DNA of 64,000 nt from CBDDKU01 sp965230375 (GTDB lineage: Bacteria > Bacteroidota > Bacteroidia > Flavobacteriales_D > Cryomorphaceae): assembly GCA_965230375.1 (NCBI GenBank), contig CBDDKU010000005.1, forward strand, positions 1 through 64,000. The letters are read 5' to 3'. A program made the translations under genes and the position numbers. Positions 46,455-55,368 of this stretch are shown here, in pieces. Positions within the stretch are counted from its first letter, which is position 1, and every line of letters starts with the position of its first letter. A model generated the notes under the pieces. It was given only the letters and a program-made list of their open reading frames with translations. It searched no databases and was not told the DNA's origin.

Positions 46455-47185
46455 TACCCTCTAAGCTTTTGAAGTGTGGCTCTGGTGAGCGTCAGAAAAA
46501 TCCCAGAAACAGAAATGAAGTAGATAACGTCACGGGTATCGATTACACCGCGGCTCATGGAGTCGTAGTGCTCGGCAATACCTATTTGTTGAATAACGCG
46601 ATCGAATGAACCAAATAGATCGAATGATGCGAGTTGATCTAAGCCATTGTAGCAAATGAAGCACAAGAATGCGGCGAGAATAAAGGCCACAACCTGATTA
46701 TCGCTCACCGAAGATGCAAAAATGCCAATCCCTGTAAATCCCGCTCCAAGAAACAGTAGTCCCAAATAAGACCCCCAGGTTCCACCGTGATCGATGTTGC
46801 CAACGGGATTTCCCAATTCGATCAAACTGTAGTAGTAAATGAGCGTAGGTAGCAGCGCCAAAACCAAAAGCCCTACGCCTGCCAGGTATTTGGCAAAAAC
46901 GATCTGAAAATCGGTTAGCGGTCTGGTGAAAAGCAGTTCAAGAGTTCCCGTTCTTCTCTCTTCCGAAAAGCTGCGCATGGTAATGGCAGGAATCAGAAAC
47001 ATAAACACCCATGGAGCTACATAAAAAAGAGTATCCATCGTTGCGTAGCCTTGATCTAGAACGTGAAGGTTTCCATGGAAACCCCACATAAATAAGCCTG
47101 TAAGCAAAAGAAACACAGCGATGACGATGTAGCCAATCACTGAACTCAAAAAACCATTAATCTCTTTCAGAAAGAGAGCCCGCAT
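46454..47185 (-). CDS. gldF: gliding-associated ABC transporter permease GldF
   Basis: 243 residues with six transmembrane helices, a typical ABC-2 permease. Family features: the opening ALFLKEINGFLSSVIGYIVI, the SFSEERRTGTLELLFTRPL cytoplasmic loop, and LVLALLPTLIYYYSL. It forms the membrane part of the GldAFG transporter needed for gliding in Flavobacteriia. First gene of the run gldF-gldG-DUF4340. The AT-rich region upstream has only an imperfect TATCTTTA box. Confidence 0.95.
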   Translation of the reverse strand: MRALFLKEINGFLSSVIGYIVIAVFLLLTGLFMWGFHGNLHVLDQGYATMDTLFYVAPWVFMFLIPAITMRSFSEERRTGTLELLFTRPLTDFQIVFAKYLAGVGLLVLALLPTLIYYYSLIELGNPVGNIDHGGTWGSYLGLLFLGAGFTGIGIFASSVSDNQVVAFILAAFLCFICYNGLDQLASFDLFGSFDRVIQQIGIAEHYDSMSRGVIDTRDVIYFISVSGIFLTLTRATLQKLRG

Positions 47186-47298
47186 AGAATGATAAAATTA
47201 AAGCCGATAAAGATACACTTTTTGAAAGGGTCTAAATTGGTTCAATGCCCTTGTTTTACGAGCGGTTGAATGTGGAAATCATCGAAGTGAAACGCGGC

Positions 47299-47595
47299 TT
47301 AGTCCAAAACGATGAAATGCTCTGAAGACCACGCTCTTGCTTTTTCTGAAAACATGGGTTTAATTGACTTCCAAAACTTCTGGAACACTTCTGAATCGCG
47401 ATAATCGTTTAAGTCTTTTTCACTATCCCAGTAGCTGTAAGTCGTTACCCTAGCCTTTTTGTGAATGCCGAACATGATCTCCAACCGGCTACAGCCCGGC
47501 ATACTTCTCACCTTTGGTGCTACTTCTTTCAGAAGTTGCTTGGCCACATCGATTTGATGGGCTTGAATTTGCAGCTCAACTATTCGTGTAATCAT
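47299..47595 (-). CDS. antibiotic-biosynthesis-monooxygenase (ABM) domain protein
   Basis: 98 residues, one ferredoxin-like ABM domain: LLKEVAPKVRSMPGCSRLEIM, TTYSYWDSEKDLNDYRDSEVF, and the ending of a dimeric alpha-beta barrel. Such proteins include small monooxygenases and IsdG-like haem enzymes, but the substrate is not predictable. It stands alone between gldF and uvrB. Cytoplasmic. Confidence 0.82.
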   Translation of the reverse strand: MITRIVELQIQAHQIDVAKQLLKEVAPKVRSMPGCSRLEIMFGIHKKARVTTYSYWDSEKDLNDYRDSEVFQKFWKSIKPMFSEKARAWSSEHFIVLD

Positions 47596-47668
47596 GCTGC
47601 TAAATTAGCAATTGAATCGCGCATGTCATGAATTGAAAATCAATAAGAATTCGCGTCCAGATAAATCC

Positions 47669-47676
47669 TAGTTTTG
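47669..47676 (+). promoter_or_regulatory. TAnnTTTG promoter box of uvrB
   Basis: TAGTTTTG ends 7 bases before the uvrB ATG (47684); a TTG at a normal -33 distance is not found. Confidence 0.45.
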
Positions 47677-47683
47677 TTGTTAA

Positions 47684-49693
47684 ATGGAATTTAAACTCAC
47701 ATCATCTTTTAAGCCAACTGGTGATCAACCCGAGGCCATTCGCCAACTCGTAGAAGGCGTCCTTTCAGGACAAAGAGCTCAGACTTTGCTCGGTGTCACA
47801 GGGTCTGGAAAGACCTTTACGGTAGCCAATGTGGTGCAAGAACTCGGCAGACCGACGCTGATTCTGTCTCACAACAAGACATTGGCGGCGCAACTCTATA
47901 GTGAGTTTAAAACCTTCTTTCCAGAAAATTTGGTGGAGTACTTTGTGTCTTATTACGATTACTATCAACCAGAAGCGTACCTGCCCGCATCTAACACCTA
48001 TATCGAAAAGGATTTAGGTATAAACGATGAAATTGAAAAGTTGAGATTGCGGGCTACATCCGCTCTGCTTTCGGGCCGGAGAGATGTCATTGTCGTGGCA
48101 TCGGTTTCCTGTATTTACGGTATCGGTAACCCAACGGAATTTCACAAGAGTGTGATCCCGTTGGAAGTGGGCCAGCTGGTTGCAAGAAATACGCTATTGC
48201 ACATGTTAGTAGCCAGTTTGTATTCAAGAAACGACTTTGATCTGGATCGAGGTAAATTCCGGGTGAAAGGAGACATCGTTGACATATACCTGGCCTACGC
48301 CGACCATTGCATCCGTATCGAGTTTTTCGGTGATGAAATAGACGCCATCAGCAGTTTCGATCCCCAGTCTGGAAAGACCATTGTCGACTTTGAACGAATC
48401 AACATCTACCCAGCAAACCTTTTTGTGACAACTAAAGAAACCTTGAATCAGGCTATTTGGGAGATTCAGCAAGACATGGTGGAGCAGGTTGAATACTTCA
48501 AAGATCAAGGACAACTACTGGAAGCTCAGCGCATCGAAGAACGCACCACTCACGACTTGGAAATGATGCGTGAACTGGGCTATTGCTCTGGGATAGAAAA
48601 TTACTCCCGCTATTTTGATCGCCGTCAAGCTGGTCAACGACCATTCTGCTTACTCGACTATTTTCCCGAAGATTATCTCATGGTAATTGATGAAAGCCAC
48701 GTGACAGTATCGCAAGTGCGAGCTATGTATGGCGGTGACCGATCTCGAAAGGTAAACTTGGTGGACTATGGATTCAGGCTACCCGCCGCCCTTGACAATA
48801 GGCCCTTGAAATTCGAAGAGTTTGAATCGCTTACAGGCCAGACCTTGTACGTAAGCGCTACACCTGCTGATTTTGAACTGGAGCGCTCCGAAGGTATCAT
48901 TGTCGAGCAGGTCATCAGACCCACTGGGCTGCTCGATCCGATTATTGAAGTAAGACCGAGCCTGAATCAGATTGACGACCTGCTTGAAGAAATAAATATT
49001 CGCACCAAGCGAAACGAACGAACACTCGTCACGACTCTGACTAAGCGGATGGCTGAAGAGCTCCAGCTTTTTCTTGAAAAAGTCGGGATCAAGTGTAGCT
49101 ATATTCACAGCGATGTTGACACTCTAGATCGTGTCAATATCATCAACGCCTTACGCGAAGGTGTATACGACGTTTTGATCGGTGTGAACTTGCTGCGAGA
49201 AGGCTTGGATCTGCCTGAAGTTTCTCTTGTCGCCATTCTCGATGCTGACAAAGAAGGGTTTCTGCGCTCTGAACGAAGCCTAGTGCAAACAGTAGGTAGA
49301 GCTGCTCGTAACGTGAACGGAATGGTTATTATGTACGCTGATCAGGTGACCAATAGCATGCAAAAAACCATCGACGAGACCGAGCGCAGGCGCATCAAAC
49401 AAATGAATTACAACCAGGAAAACGGAATTACACCGACTCAAATTGTCAAGGCCAAAGGAAGTGCAATTGTTACATCTGGATCAGGGACCGAAGCAAGACC
49501 CTACACAGAGCCAGAGCCAAATTCAATCGCAGCCGACCCTGTGATGCAATACATGAAGCAAGAAGATTTGGAGAAATCCATCGATGCAACACGAAAAAAA
49601 ATGAAGAAAGCGGCCAAAGACCAGGACTTTATGGAAGCCGCTCGCCTACGCGACGAATTGTTCTCTTTACAGAAATTGGTAGAAGAGAAATAG
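47684..49693 (+). CDS. uvrB: UvrABC excision nuclease subunit B
   Basis: 669 residues, full length. Walker A GVTGSGKT (about residue 38-45), the beta-hairpin region with YYDYYQPEAYLPASNTYIEKD and VVASVSCIYG, the DESH motif in MVIDESHVT, helicase motif VI QTVGRAARN, and a C-terminal UVR domain (AAKDQDFMEAARLRDELFSL). UvrB verifies damage and loads UvrC in nucleotide excision repair. Its stop is 1 base from the convergent fabH stop. uvrA is not nearby. Confidence 0.98.
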   Translation: MEFKLTSSFKPTGDQPEAIRQLVEGVLSGQRAQTLLGVTGSGKTFTVANVVQELGRPTLILSHNKTLAAQLYSEFKTFFPENLVEYFVSYYDYYQPEAYLPASNTYIEKDLGINDEIEKLRLRATSALLSGRRDVIVVASVSCIYGIGNPTEFHKSVIPLEVGQLVARNTLLHMLVASLYSRNDFDLDRGKFRVKGDIVDIYLAYADHCIRIEFFGDEIDAISSFDPQSGKTIVDFERINIYPANLFVTTKETLNQAIWEIQQDMVEQVEYFKDQGQLLEAQRIEERTTHDLEMMRELGYCSGIENYSRYFDRRQAGQRPFCLLDYFPEDYLMVIDESHVTVSQVRAMYGGDRSRKVNLVDYGFRLPAALDNRPLKFEEFESLTGQTLYVSATPADFELERSEGIIVEQVIRPTGLLDPIIEVRPSLNQIDDLLEEINIRTKRNERTLVTTLTKRMAEELQLFLEKVGIKCSYIHSDVDTLDRVNIINALREGVYDVLIGVNLLREGLDLPEVSLVAILDADKEGFLRSERSLVQTVGRAARNVNGMVIMYADQVTNSMQKTIDETERRRIKQMNYNQENGITPTQIVKAKGSAIVTSGSGTEARPYTEPEPNSIAADPVMQYMKQEDLEKSIDATRKKMKKAAKDQDFMEAARLRDELFSLQKLVEEK

Positions 49694-49694
49694 T

Positions 49695-50699
49695 TTACCA
49701 TTCGATCAACGCGCTGCCCCAGGTAAACCCAGAACCAAAAGCGGCCAAACAAAGAAGATCACCTTCTTTTAGCTTTCCTTCTTGAATGGCTTCACTGAGA
49801 GCTATTGGAATTGACCCTGCAGTTGTATTCCCGTACCGCATGATATTGTTGTACACCTGATCATCGCTGAGCTTGAGCTGACGTTGAACCATTTGACTGA
49901 TTCTCAAATTGGCCTGATGCGGAATGAGTAGATCAATATCTCCAGCAGATTTACCAGCACCTGTTAGCACTTCGTGTATAGCTTCAGACATACGGACAAT
50001 GGCATTCTTGAAAACGAAATTTCCATTCATGTATGGGCGCCAAGTTGGATCTTCCGGGTCATTTTCTTCTATAATTTGATCGACCCATCTGTTTGTCGCC
50101 GGACCGATAATGGCCAGTTCTTCAGCGTGAGCGCCTTCAGAGTGCATCGACGTCGCTAAAATACCTTGCTTATCTTCAGAGCGGGACAAGACTACTGCCC
50201 CAGCCCCATCACCAAATATGACTGAAACAGAACGGCCGCGTGTGGTTTTATCGAGCGCCCCACTGTGAAGCTCACTTCCAATGAGGAGAATGTTCTTGTA
50301 CATCCCCGTTTTGATAAACTGATCAGCAATCGATAATCCATAGATAAAACCCGAACATTGATTTCGGATATCAAGGGCACCAGCTGTACCTATTTCCAAA
50401 TCTCGTTGGACGAGTACTCCTGAACCTGGGAAATAATAATCGGGCGAAAGGGTGGCAAAGATTATATAATCAATATCGTCTTTGGTAACTCCGGCTTGCT
50501 CCATTGCCATTTTAGCGGCCTTCACTCCCATTGCCGAAGTCGAATTGCCATCGCCATCTTCCACCCATCTGCGCTCGTGGATACCGGTTCGCTCTACGAT
50601 CCATTCATTGGTGGTGTCCATTATAGACTCCAAGTCTTTATTGGTAACGACTCTGTCTGGTAAAAAATGACCGACTCCTTTAATTATCGTCCGATACAT
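49695..50699 (-). CDS. fabH: beta-ketoacyl-ACP synthase III
   Basis: 334 residues from the ATG at 50699; a GTG 24 bases upstream would add MVRITKTA, not seen in the family. FabH starts fatty acid synthesis by condensing an acyl-CoA with malonyl-ACP. The triad is visible: Cys in IRNQCSGFIYGLS, His in LIPHQANLRI, and Asn in RYGNTTAGSIP. No rpmF-plsX partners here, so it may be one of several FabH paralogues. Cytoplasmic. Confidence 0.94.
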   Translation of the reverse strand: MYRTIIKGVGHFLPDRVVTNKDLESIMDTTNEWIVERTGIHERRWVEDGDGNSTSAMGVKAAKMAMEQAGVTKDDIDYIIFATLSPDYYFPGSGVLVQRDLEIGTAGALDIRNQCSGFIYGLSIADQFIKTGMYKNILLIGSELHSGALDKTTRGRSVSVIFGDGAGAVVLSRSEDKQGILATSMHSEGAHAEELAIIGPATNRWVDQIIEENDPEDPTWRPYMNGNFVFKNAIVRMSEAIHEVLTGAGKSAGDIDLLIPHQANLRISQMVQRQLKLSDDQVYNNIMRYGNTTAGSIPIALSEAIQEGKLKEGDLLCLAAFGSGFTWGSALIEW

Positions 50700-50806
50700 C
50701 GCGGTTTTGGTTATTCTAACCACTTGTTAATTTGAGCGCATAGATGCTAAAATCAGACAAGAGGTCAGCGTGTTTTTCTGTGTCCAATTTAGTAGTTCTC
50801 CAAATA

Positions 50807-50821
50807 GTATGCAAAGCATAC
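50807..50821 (+). promoter_or_regulatory. palindrome upstream of mscS
   Basis: GTATGC-AAA-GCATAC, a perfect 6-bp inverted repeat, 45 bases before the mscS ATG and near an imperfect TATCTTCG box (about 50841). It may be a regulator binding site. Confidence 0.3.
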
Positions 50822-50865
50822 GACAAGGTTCTGATCATTACTATCTTCGATCAAAATTTCGATAA

Positions 50866-51684
50866 ATGGAAAAAGCGAAGGAACTTATATTGAGCGCTTG
50901 GGAGCTGCTTTTAGACCACTCTTGGAAGATTGCGGCATTTTTTGCAATCCTAATTTTCGGAATTGCTCTAAGCAAATTGCTTGTGAAGTTCATTCAAAAT
51001 AGAATGGCAAAGCGGGATGTAGACCCAATGGTACGGCCCTTTATTCTATCGGTGACCAAGGTCGTTCTCTATGCATTGGTTTTCGCATCTGCGGTGAGCT
51101 ATATTGGGATTAAACTCACTTCGCTAGTCGCACTTCTCGGAGCTGGTGGATTTGCTGCAGGTCTAGCTCTTCAAGGAAGCTTGGCCAATTTTGCGGGTGG
51201 TGTTCTAATTCTTCTGCTCAAACCATTTAAAGTAGGAGACTATATTCATGCGGGTACCCACGATGGAATTGTCAGAGAAATAAGGATTTTCTACACCTAC
51301 ATTACCACATTTCAGAATCAGGAGATCATGATTCCGAATGGAACATTGAGCAATAATTCGATCACTAATTACAGCTTTAATCAAACCCGAAGACTTGACC
51401 TAAAGTTTGGCATTGGCTACAAGGACGATATCGATCTGGCACGAAAATGCATCAAGGAAGTGCTCGATGAGTCAGAGTGGGTTTTGAACAAACCAGAACC
51501 AGCCATCTTTGTCAGTGAATTGGGCGATAGCTCTGTCAATTTTAATGCGTGGATATGGACAAGAACCGCAAACTACTGGAACGCAAAGATGACGATAACC
51601 GAAGCGGTGAAAAAGTCGTTCGACAAAAACGGAGTATCTATTCCTTTCCCTCAACGCGATGTGCACTTGTATAAGACGGAGTAG
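50866..51684 (+). CDS. small-conductance mechanosensitive channel, MscS family
   Basis: 272 residues with three transmembrane helices (about 18-40, 60-80 and 85-115). The pore helix LGAGGFAAGLALQGSLANFAGGVLILLLKPFKVGDYI is a textbook TM3, followed by the beta domain (QEIMIPNGTLSNNSITNYS) and an alpha-beta C-terminal vestibule domain. It opens on hypo-osmotic stress to release solutes. Length matches E. coli MscS (286). Monocistronic. Confidence 0.95.
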   Translation: MEKAKELILSAWELLLDHSWKIAAFFAILIFGIALSKLLVKFIQNRMAKRDVDPMVRPFILSVTKVVLYALVFASAVSYIGIKLTSLVALLGAGGFAAGLALQGSLANFAGGVLILLLKPFKVGDYIHAGTHDGIVREIRIFYTYITTFQNQEIMIPNGTLSNNSITNYSFNQTRRLDLKFGIGYKDDIDLARKCIKEVLDESEWVLNKPEPAIFVSELGDSSVNFNAWIWTRTANYWNAKMTITEAVKKSFDKNGVSIPFPQRDVHLYKTE

Positions 51685-51786
51685 GAATCTGGATGAAAGA
51701 AATACGATGCTCCGCACTAAGGGCAAAATTGTATCGATCACTGAAGACGGTTATTTAACCTATCCATCTAAACTTCCTATTTCATA

Positions 51787-52077
51787 CTAAAGCTTCGAAG
51801 GATTTAACCGATTCGACCACAGTAAAAGTATAGTCGCTTTTTCTGAGTCAAAATGATAGAAGATAGTTGTCTGTGGCGATAATTGATATTCGTAGGCGTT
51901 TGGTTTTCGGATGGATACCTTACTTTGATTTGGATGATTTCGGATTGTAGATATCCCCTTCTCTAGCTTTTTGAAAAACACCAGAATTTCTTTTGGAGTC
52001 CAGTTGTCTTCAAGATATTCAAGAATATCATCGAGTTGTCTCTCCGCAGTGGCGGTCCAAACTACTTTCAAAGCCAT
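51787..52077 (-). CDS. ParE/RelE-type toxin
   Basis: 96 residues. The ParE/RelE fold is recognised from VVWTATAERQLDDILEYLEDNW at the start, ISTIRNHPNQSK in the middle, and YEYQLSPQTTIFYHFDSEKATILLLW in the end strands. Its gene overlaps the antitoxin gene by 10 bases, the usual order antitoxin then toxin. ParE toxins hit DNA gyrase while RelE toxins cut mRNA; the sequence fits ParE somewhat better (no clear RelE catalytic Arg/Lys set identified). Confidence 0.85.
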   Translation of the reverse strand: MALKVVWTATAERQLDDILEYLEDNWTPKEILVFFKKLEKGISTIRNHPNQSKVSIRKPNAYEYQLSPQTTIFYHFDSEKATILLLWSNRLNPSKL

Positions 52078-52286
52078 TTATCGTACTTGCTCTTAACTTC
52101 ATGATGGGGCTTTGTCTTGCCCGTTTTCAAATCATTTAAAGACTCTTCAAGCAAAACATCTAATGTATCTGCAGCGGCTTTCTTTTCACGATAAAGCAAT
52201 AAACTTTTGAAAAGCTGAATCAAATCAGGGTCTTTGATTTTCGCTATTTCATTTTGAATCCATGTGATGTCCGCATCTATATTCAT
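52068..52286 (-). CDS. antitoxin of ParE-type module
   Basis: 72 residues, helical, no strong DNA-binding motif recognised (NEIAKIKDPDLIQLFKSLLLY at the start; acidic and basic stretches at the end). It precedes and overlaps the toxin gene, which defines it as the antitoxin. Expected to bind and neutralise the toxin and repress the pair's promoter, as in the family. A TAAATTTG box lies 16 bases upstream. Confidence 0.75.
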   Translation of the reverse strand: MNIDADITWIQNEIAKIKDPDLIQLFKSLLLYREKKAAADTLDVLLEESLNDLKTGKTKPHHEVKSKYDKWL

Positions 52287-52302
52287 TGTGTTCTGTTTGA
52301 TT

Positions 52303-52310
52303 CAAATTTA
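52303..52310 (-). promoter_or_regulatory. TAnnTTTG promoter box of toxin-antitoxin pair
   Basis: TAAATTTG on the minus strand, ending 16 bases before the antitoxin ATG. A TTG at 52325-52323 is only 12 bases upstream, so the -33 element is doubtful. Confidence 0.45.
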
Positions 52311-52492
52311 GTGAATTCATAGCAAGGAATGAATGTTTAATCACAGCGCACGACTATTTCACAATTAGTGGAACTCATTCAGGTTTCACAATACTTTTTC
52401 ACTTATCATGAACTCAACCAACAACTTATACCCGCTTCGAGTGAATTACAAACCGGTGTTCAGTTATTCCACATTAAATACCTGATCCGACC

Positions 52493-53119
52493 TTACCAAT
52501 TGAAGTGTATCAGTCGATATGAATCCTTTTCTAGAGTGAAAGAGATCAGAACACCAAGATCTTCATTTCCATTAGGCGATAATTGAACCCATTGGAATAA
52601 AACATCATTACACTCAATTGGAGCACCTAATTGAATAAAAACTGTCTGATTCGCTTCATTAATTACATTTCCAAGGCTAACATTACTCAATTGTTCACGA
52701 CTTAGAAATTGTCTAAGCTCCTGATCTGGATTCACAAACTGATTGAACATTGGTGAAAGGGAGCACTCTCTTGGTTTCGTGATTAACTGGTCTAAATCTG
52801 AGATGTATAGGGAGTTTTCGCCTGCTTCTTCTAGCTCTTCTTCCAATGAAGATCGATAAATGACTCCTGTTCTTGTTGTATCACTAAAAATATCGGGAGC
52901 AACTAAAAAGTTGAAATCTTCAAAATACATTGGCCAGGCATCATTTCGCCCTACTCCATCCATGTTGTACAAACCTTCCAAGACATCTGGATCGTTTAGA
53001 ATTTTGATAAACAAGGTTTCGAACACAGCTTCTTCATATGTCTTTCGATTGCACCCCTCCAAGAAAAGTAACGAAAAAGCCAACGTCAGAAAACTCACCC
53101 AACTGAAATAATCTCTCAT
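52493..53119 (-). CDS. hypothetical lipoprotein
   Basis: 208 residues. Signal sequence ending LLFLEGCNRKT, a lipobox with Cys at about residue 23. The rest has a helical N-terminal half (TYEEAVFETLFIKILNDPDVL) and a strand-rich C-terminus; no known family recognised. Present alone between the toxin-antitoxin pair and the M49 gene, and separated from the latter by a terminator, so it has its own transcription start. Function unknown. Confidence 0.6.
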   Translation of the reverse strand: MRDYFSWVSFLTLAFSLLFLEGCNRKTYEEAVFETLFIKILNDPDVLEGLYNMDGVGRNDAWPMYFEDFNFLVAPDIFSDTTRTGVIYRSSLEEELEEAGENSLYISDLDQLITKPRECSLSPMFNQFVNPDQELRQFLSREQLSNVSLGNVINEANQTVFIQLGAPIECNDVLFQWVQLSPNGNEDLGVLISFTLEKDSYRLIHFNW

Positions 53120-53131
53120 ATGTCCAAAAAT

Positions 53132-53158
53132 AAAAAAAGGAGCAGTTACCTGCTCCTT
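53132..53158 (-). terminator. terminator of the M49 peptidase gene
   Basis: On the minus strand a 9-bp stem AAGGAGCAG / CTGCTCCTT with a 4-base loop is followed by a run of T, just after the M49 stop. Confidence 0.9.
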
Positions 53159-53181
53159 CTTAATTCTAAATGCCTTGGCAA

Positions 53182-55248
53182 TTAATTCTCATCAGGCAGT
53201 GTGGTGTACGTAGCTGCGTAGTGCAACATCTGGTTAGCAAAGTTGTCAGGATACTTTACTTCAACATCCACAATCTCCCCATTTTGGATTTTTGGAACGA
53301 GATTCGGGTTGATGAATCCACCATAAGGAGCTGAGTTGAATTGGGCTGAACGCTCCAACATCTCAGCGTGGATCTCTGAATCAACTTGAACACCGTAACC
53401 TTCTACTAGCGCTTTACCTGCTTCATAGTCTCCTTCTGATTTAATGCGCTGAATTTCTCTCAACAGGTCACCAAAAATTTCGCGAAGCTTTTCGTAATCA
53501 TTGATTTCGAAATAAGTCTTTCCATCGCGAGATACTTTTGAGATCACATTGTCTGGCTCACCTTTTTCGAAAGCCCAAGACGCTACCAACTGACGGTTTC
53601 TCATATGGTCTTCTTCAATAACTTGACCTGGCTCAAGACGACGGAGCTGAAGCATCATTCCGTTTTTGATGTAATCATCGTATGCGTGTCGTCCACAATC
53701 TAAATCTTGCATTACACCGAGTTCGATCAGCTTAGGGTCGAGCATGAAGTACAAGGCTACTAGATCGGCTCTTCCTTCTTCTAGCGTTGAAGCATAGTTT
53801 TTCATCGTTTCCTTAGGCGTGCCTACACCAGGATTAAGCTGGCCACTTGCGTGACCGATCACTTCGTGAAGCGCTGTGTGAAGCTTATCAGCTTGCTTGC
53901 CGTATTTCTTTGCAAACTCGATTTCTTTCTCGTCATGAGCAAATTCTTCCAACATTCCGGAAGCTCCAGCTTTATCGTATGCACCTACAATGTTTCCAAG
54001 ACTCACAGACTTTGACCCGTGCTCTGATCTGATCCAGTTTGCATTTGGAAGGTTTACACCGATCGGTGTACTCGGAGAAGCGTCTCCCGCTTCACCCACT
54101 ACATTAATAAAATTGTAAGAAATCCCTACAACGTTCTTCTTTTTATGCTCATCCATGATCGATGAGTTGTCTTCGAAGTATTGCGCATTTGCAGCGATCA
54201 CCTTCATTTTCGCTGAAGCGTCCAAGTCACGTACTTCCACGATATTCTCGAAAGAACCACGATATCCAAGCGGGTCGTTATAAACTTCCACAAAACCATT
54301 GATATAATCTACTGTGCTAGTAGTGTCTTTTACCCAAGCTACATTGTAGTCATCCCATACTTCCAGACTACCAGTTTGGTAGTACTTTGAAAGCAATTCC
54401 AATGCTTTCTTTTGCTGTGGGTTCTCGGCAACGGTAGCAGCTAGATCTAGCCAGTATACTATTTTTTCAATGGCTTTGGAGTACATTCCACCTGCTTTCC
54501 AAACCTTTTCTTCGAGACCATTCTCACCACGAACAAGCTTTGAGTTAAGTCCGAGTGAAACGGGGCGTTCTGGATCATTCTTAGATGATAGGTCCGCGTA
54601 AAACGACTCTACTTCACTTTGGGTAATGTCCGGATCGTAAAAGTTCACGGCACTGCTCAAAACAAGGTCCTTTGAACTGTCCTTACTTACCTTTTTATTA
54701 TCGAACTCCGGATCGAAGATGGCACGCATTGCTTCTTCAGAAAGCTCTGCACCTACGCTAGTCATTGCTGACTCTAAAAACTCGCGACTAAATTCAGGCT
54801 TAAACTTTTCATACGAATAGTGGTGGTGAATACCATTCGAAAACCACACACGCTTCAGGTAAACTTCCATTGCTTCCCAATCGGAAGTTGATTTGTCTCC
54901 TTCGTACTCGGAATACACTTTTTCGAGAGTGCGACGTATGGCCAAATTGTGGCGGTAGTTCTGATCGTACATCATATCCCTTCCGGCTAATCCAGCTTGG
55001 GTTAAATAATACGCTAGCTTTTTGTTTTCAACCGATAGCTCATCCCATGCTGGGATTTGATATCGAAGTATTTTAAGATCGGCAAACTGCTCAGTCATAT
55101 ACTGGAATTCACCAGATGACTTTTCTTCAGAAGCCATTTCACTTTTTTGATTGGCTGTGTCTTGCGATTTCTCACTTTCACCGCCACAAGAGGCTAAGAT
55201 TAGAACGCTCAAACTAAGAGCAGAGAATCTCAGGAATAAATATTTCAT
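53182..55248 (-). CDS. M49-family dipeptidyl peptidase III, lipoprotein
   Basis: 688 residues. Lipobox LILASC at the end of the signal (about residue 21). Zinc motif HEVIGH at 461-466 (family HExxxH) and EEGRAD at 490-495 for the third ligand; the ~30-residue spacing between them matches bacterial DPP III rather than the longer human spacing. It removes dipeptides from peptide N-termini, here anchored to a membrane. Expected in the periplasm or on the outer membrane. The TATCTTTG box 23 bases upstream marks its promoter. Confidence 0.93.
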   Translation of the reverse strand: MKYLFLRFSALSLSVLILASCGGESEKSQDTANQKSEMASEEKSSGEFQYMTEQFADLKILRYQIPAWDELSVENKKLAYYLTQAGLAGRDMMYDQNYRHNLAIRRTLEKVYSEYEGDKSTSDWEAMEVYLKRVWFSNGIHHHYSYEKFKPEFSREFLESAMTSVGAELSEEAMRAIFDPEFDNKKVSKDSSKDLVLSSAVNFYDPDITQSEVESFYADLSSKNDPERPVSLGLNSKLVRGENGLEEKVWKAGGMYSKAIEKIVYWLDLAATVAENPQQKKALELLSKYYQTGSLEVWDDYNVAWVKDTTSTVDYINGFVEVYNDPLGYRGSFENIVEVRDLDASAKMKVIAANAQYFEDNSSIMDEHKKKNVVGISYNFINVVGEAGDASPSTPIGVNLPNANWIRSEHGSKSVSLGNIVGAYDKAGASGMLEEFAHDEKEIEFAKKYGKQADKLHTALHEVIGHASGQLNPGVGTPKETMKNYASTLEEGRADLVALYFMLDPKLIELGVMQDLDCGRHAYDDYIKNGMMLQLRRLEPGQVIEEDHMRNRQLVASWAFEKGEPDNVISKVSRDGKTYFEINDYEKLREIFGDLLREIQRIKSEGDYEAGKALVEGYGVQVDSEIHAEMLERSAQFNSAPYGGFINPNLVPKIQNGEIVDVEVKYPDNFANQMLHYAATYTTLPDEN

Positions 55249-55271
55249 GGGTATAATTGATTTGAAAAGCC

Positions 55272-55279
55272 CAAAGATA
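55272..55279 (-). promoter_or_regulatory. TAnnTTTG promoter box of M49 gene
   Basis: TATCTTTG on the minus strand, 23 bases before the ATG at 55248; no TTG at a standard -33 distance. Confidence 0.45.
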
Positions 55280-55368
55280 GGAGAATTGCGATACCGCCTA
55301 CTCCATGAATCACGGCAGATAGGACTACCTAGGACTAGTTAACAAATCTTTGGAAAGGTTCAGCCGCG

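Noticed and set aside
55249..55368. Possible tRNA or small RNA in the gap before the M49 gene
   Set aside because: No cloverleaf arms, TTCRANNC-type T-loop or strong hairpin were found in this gap or in the other gaps.
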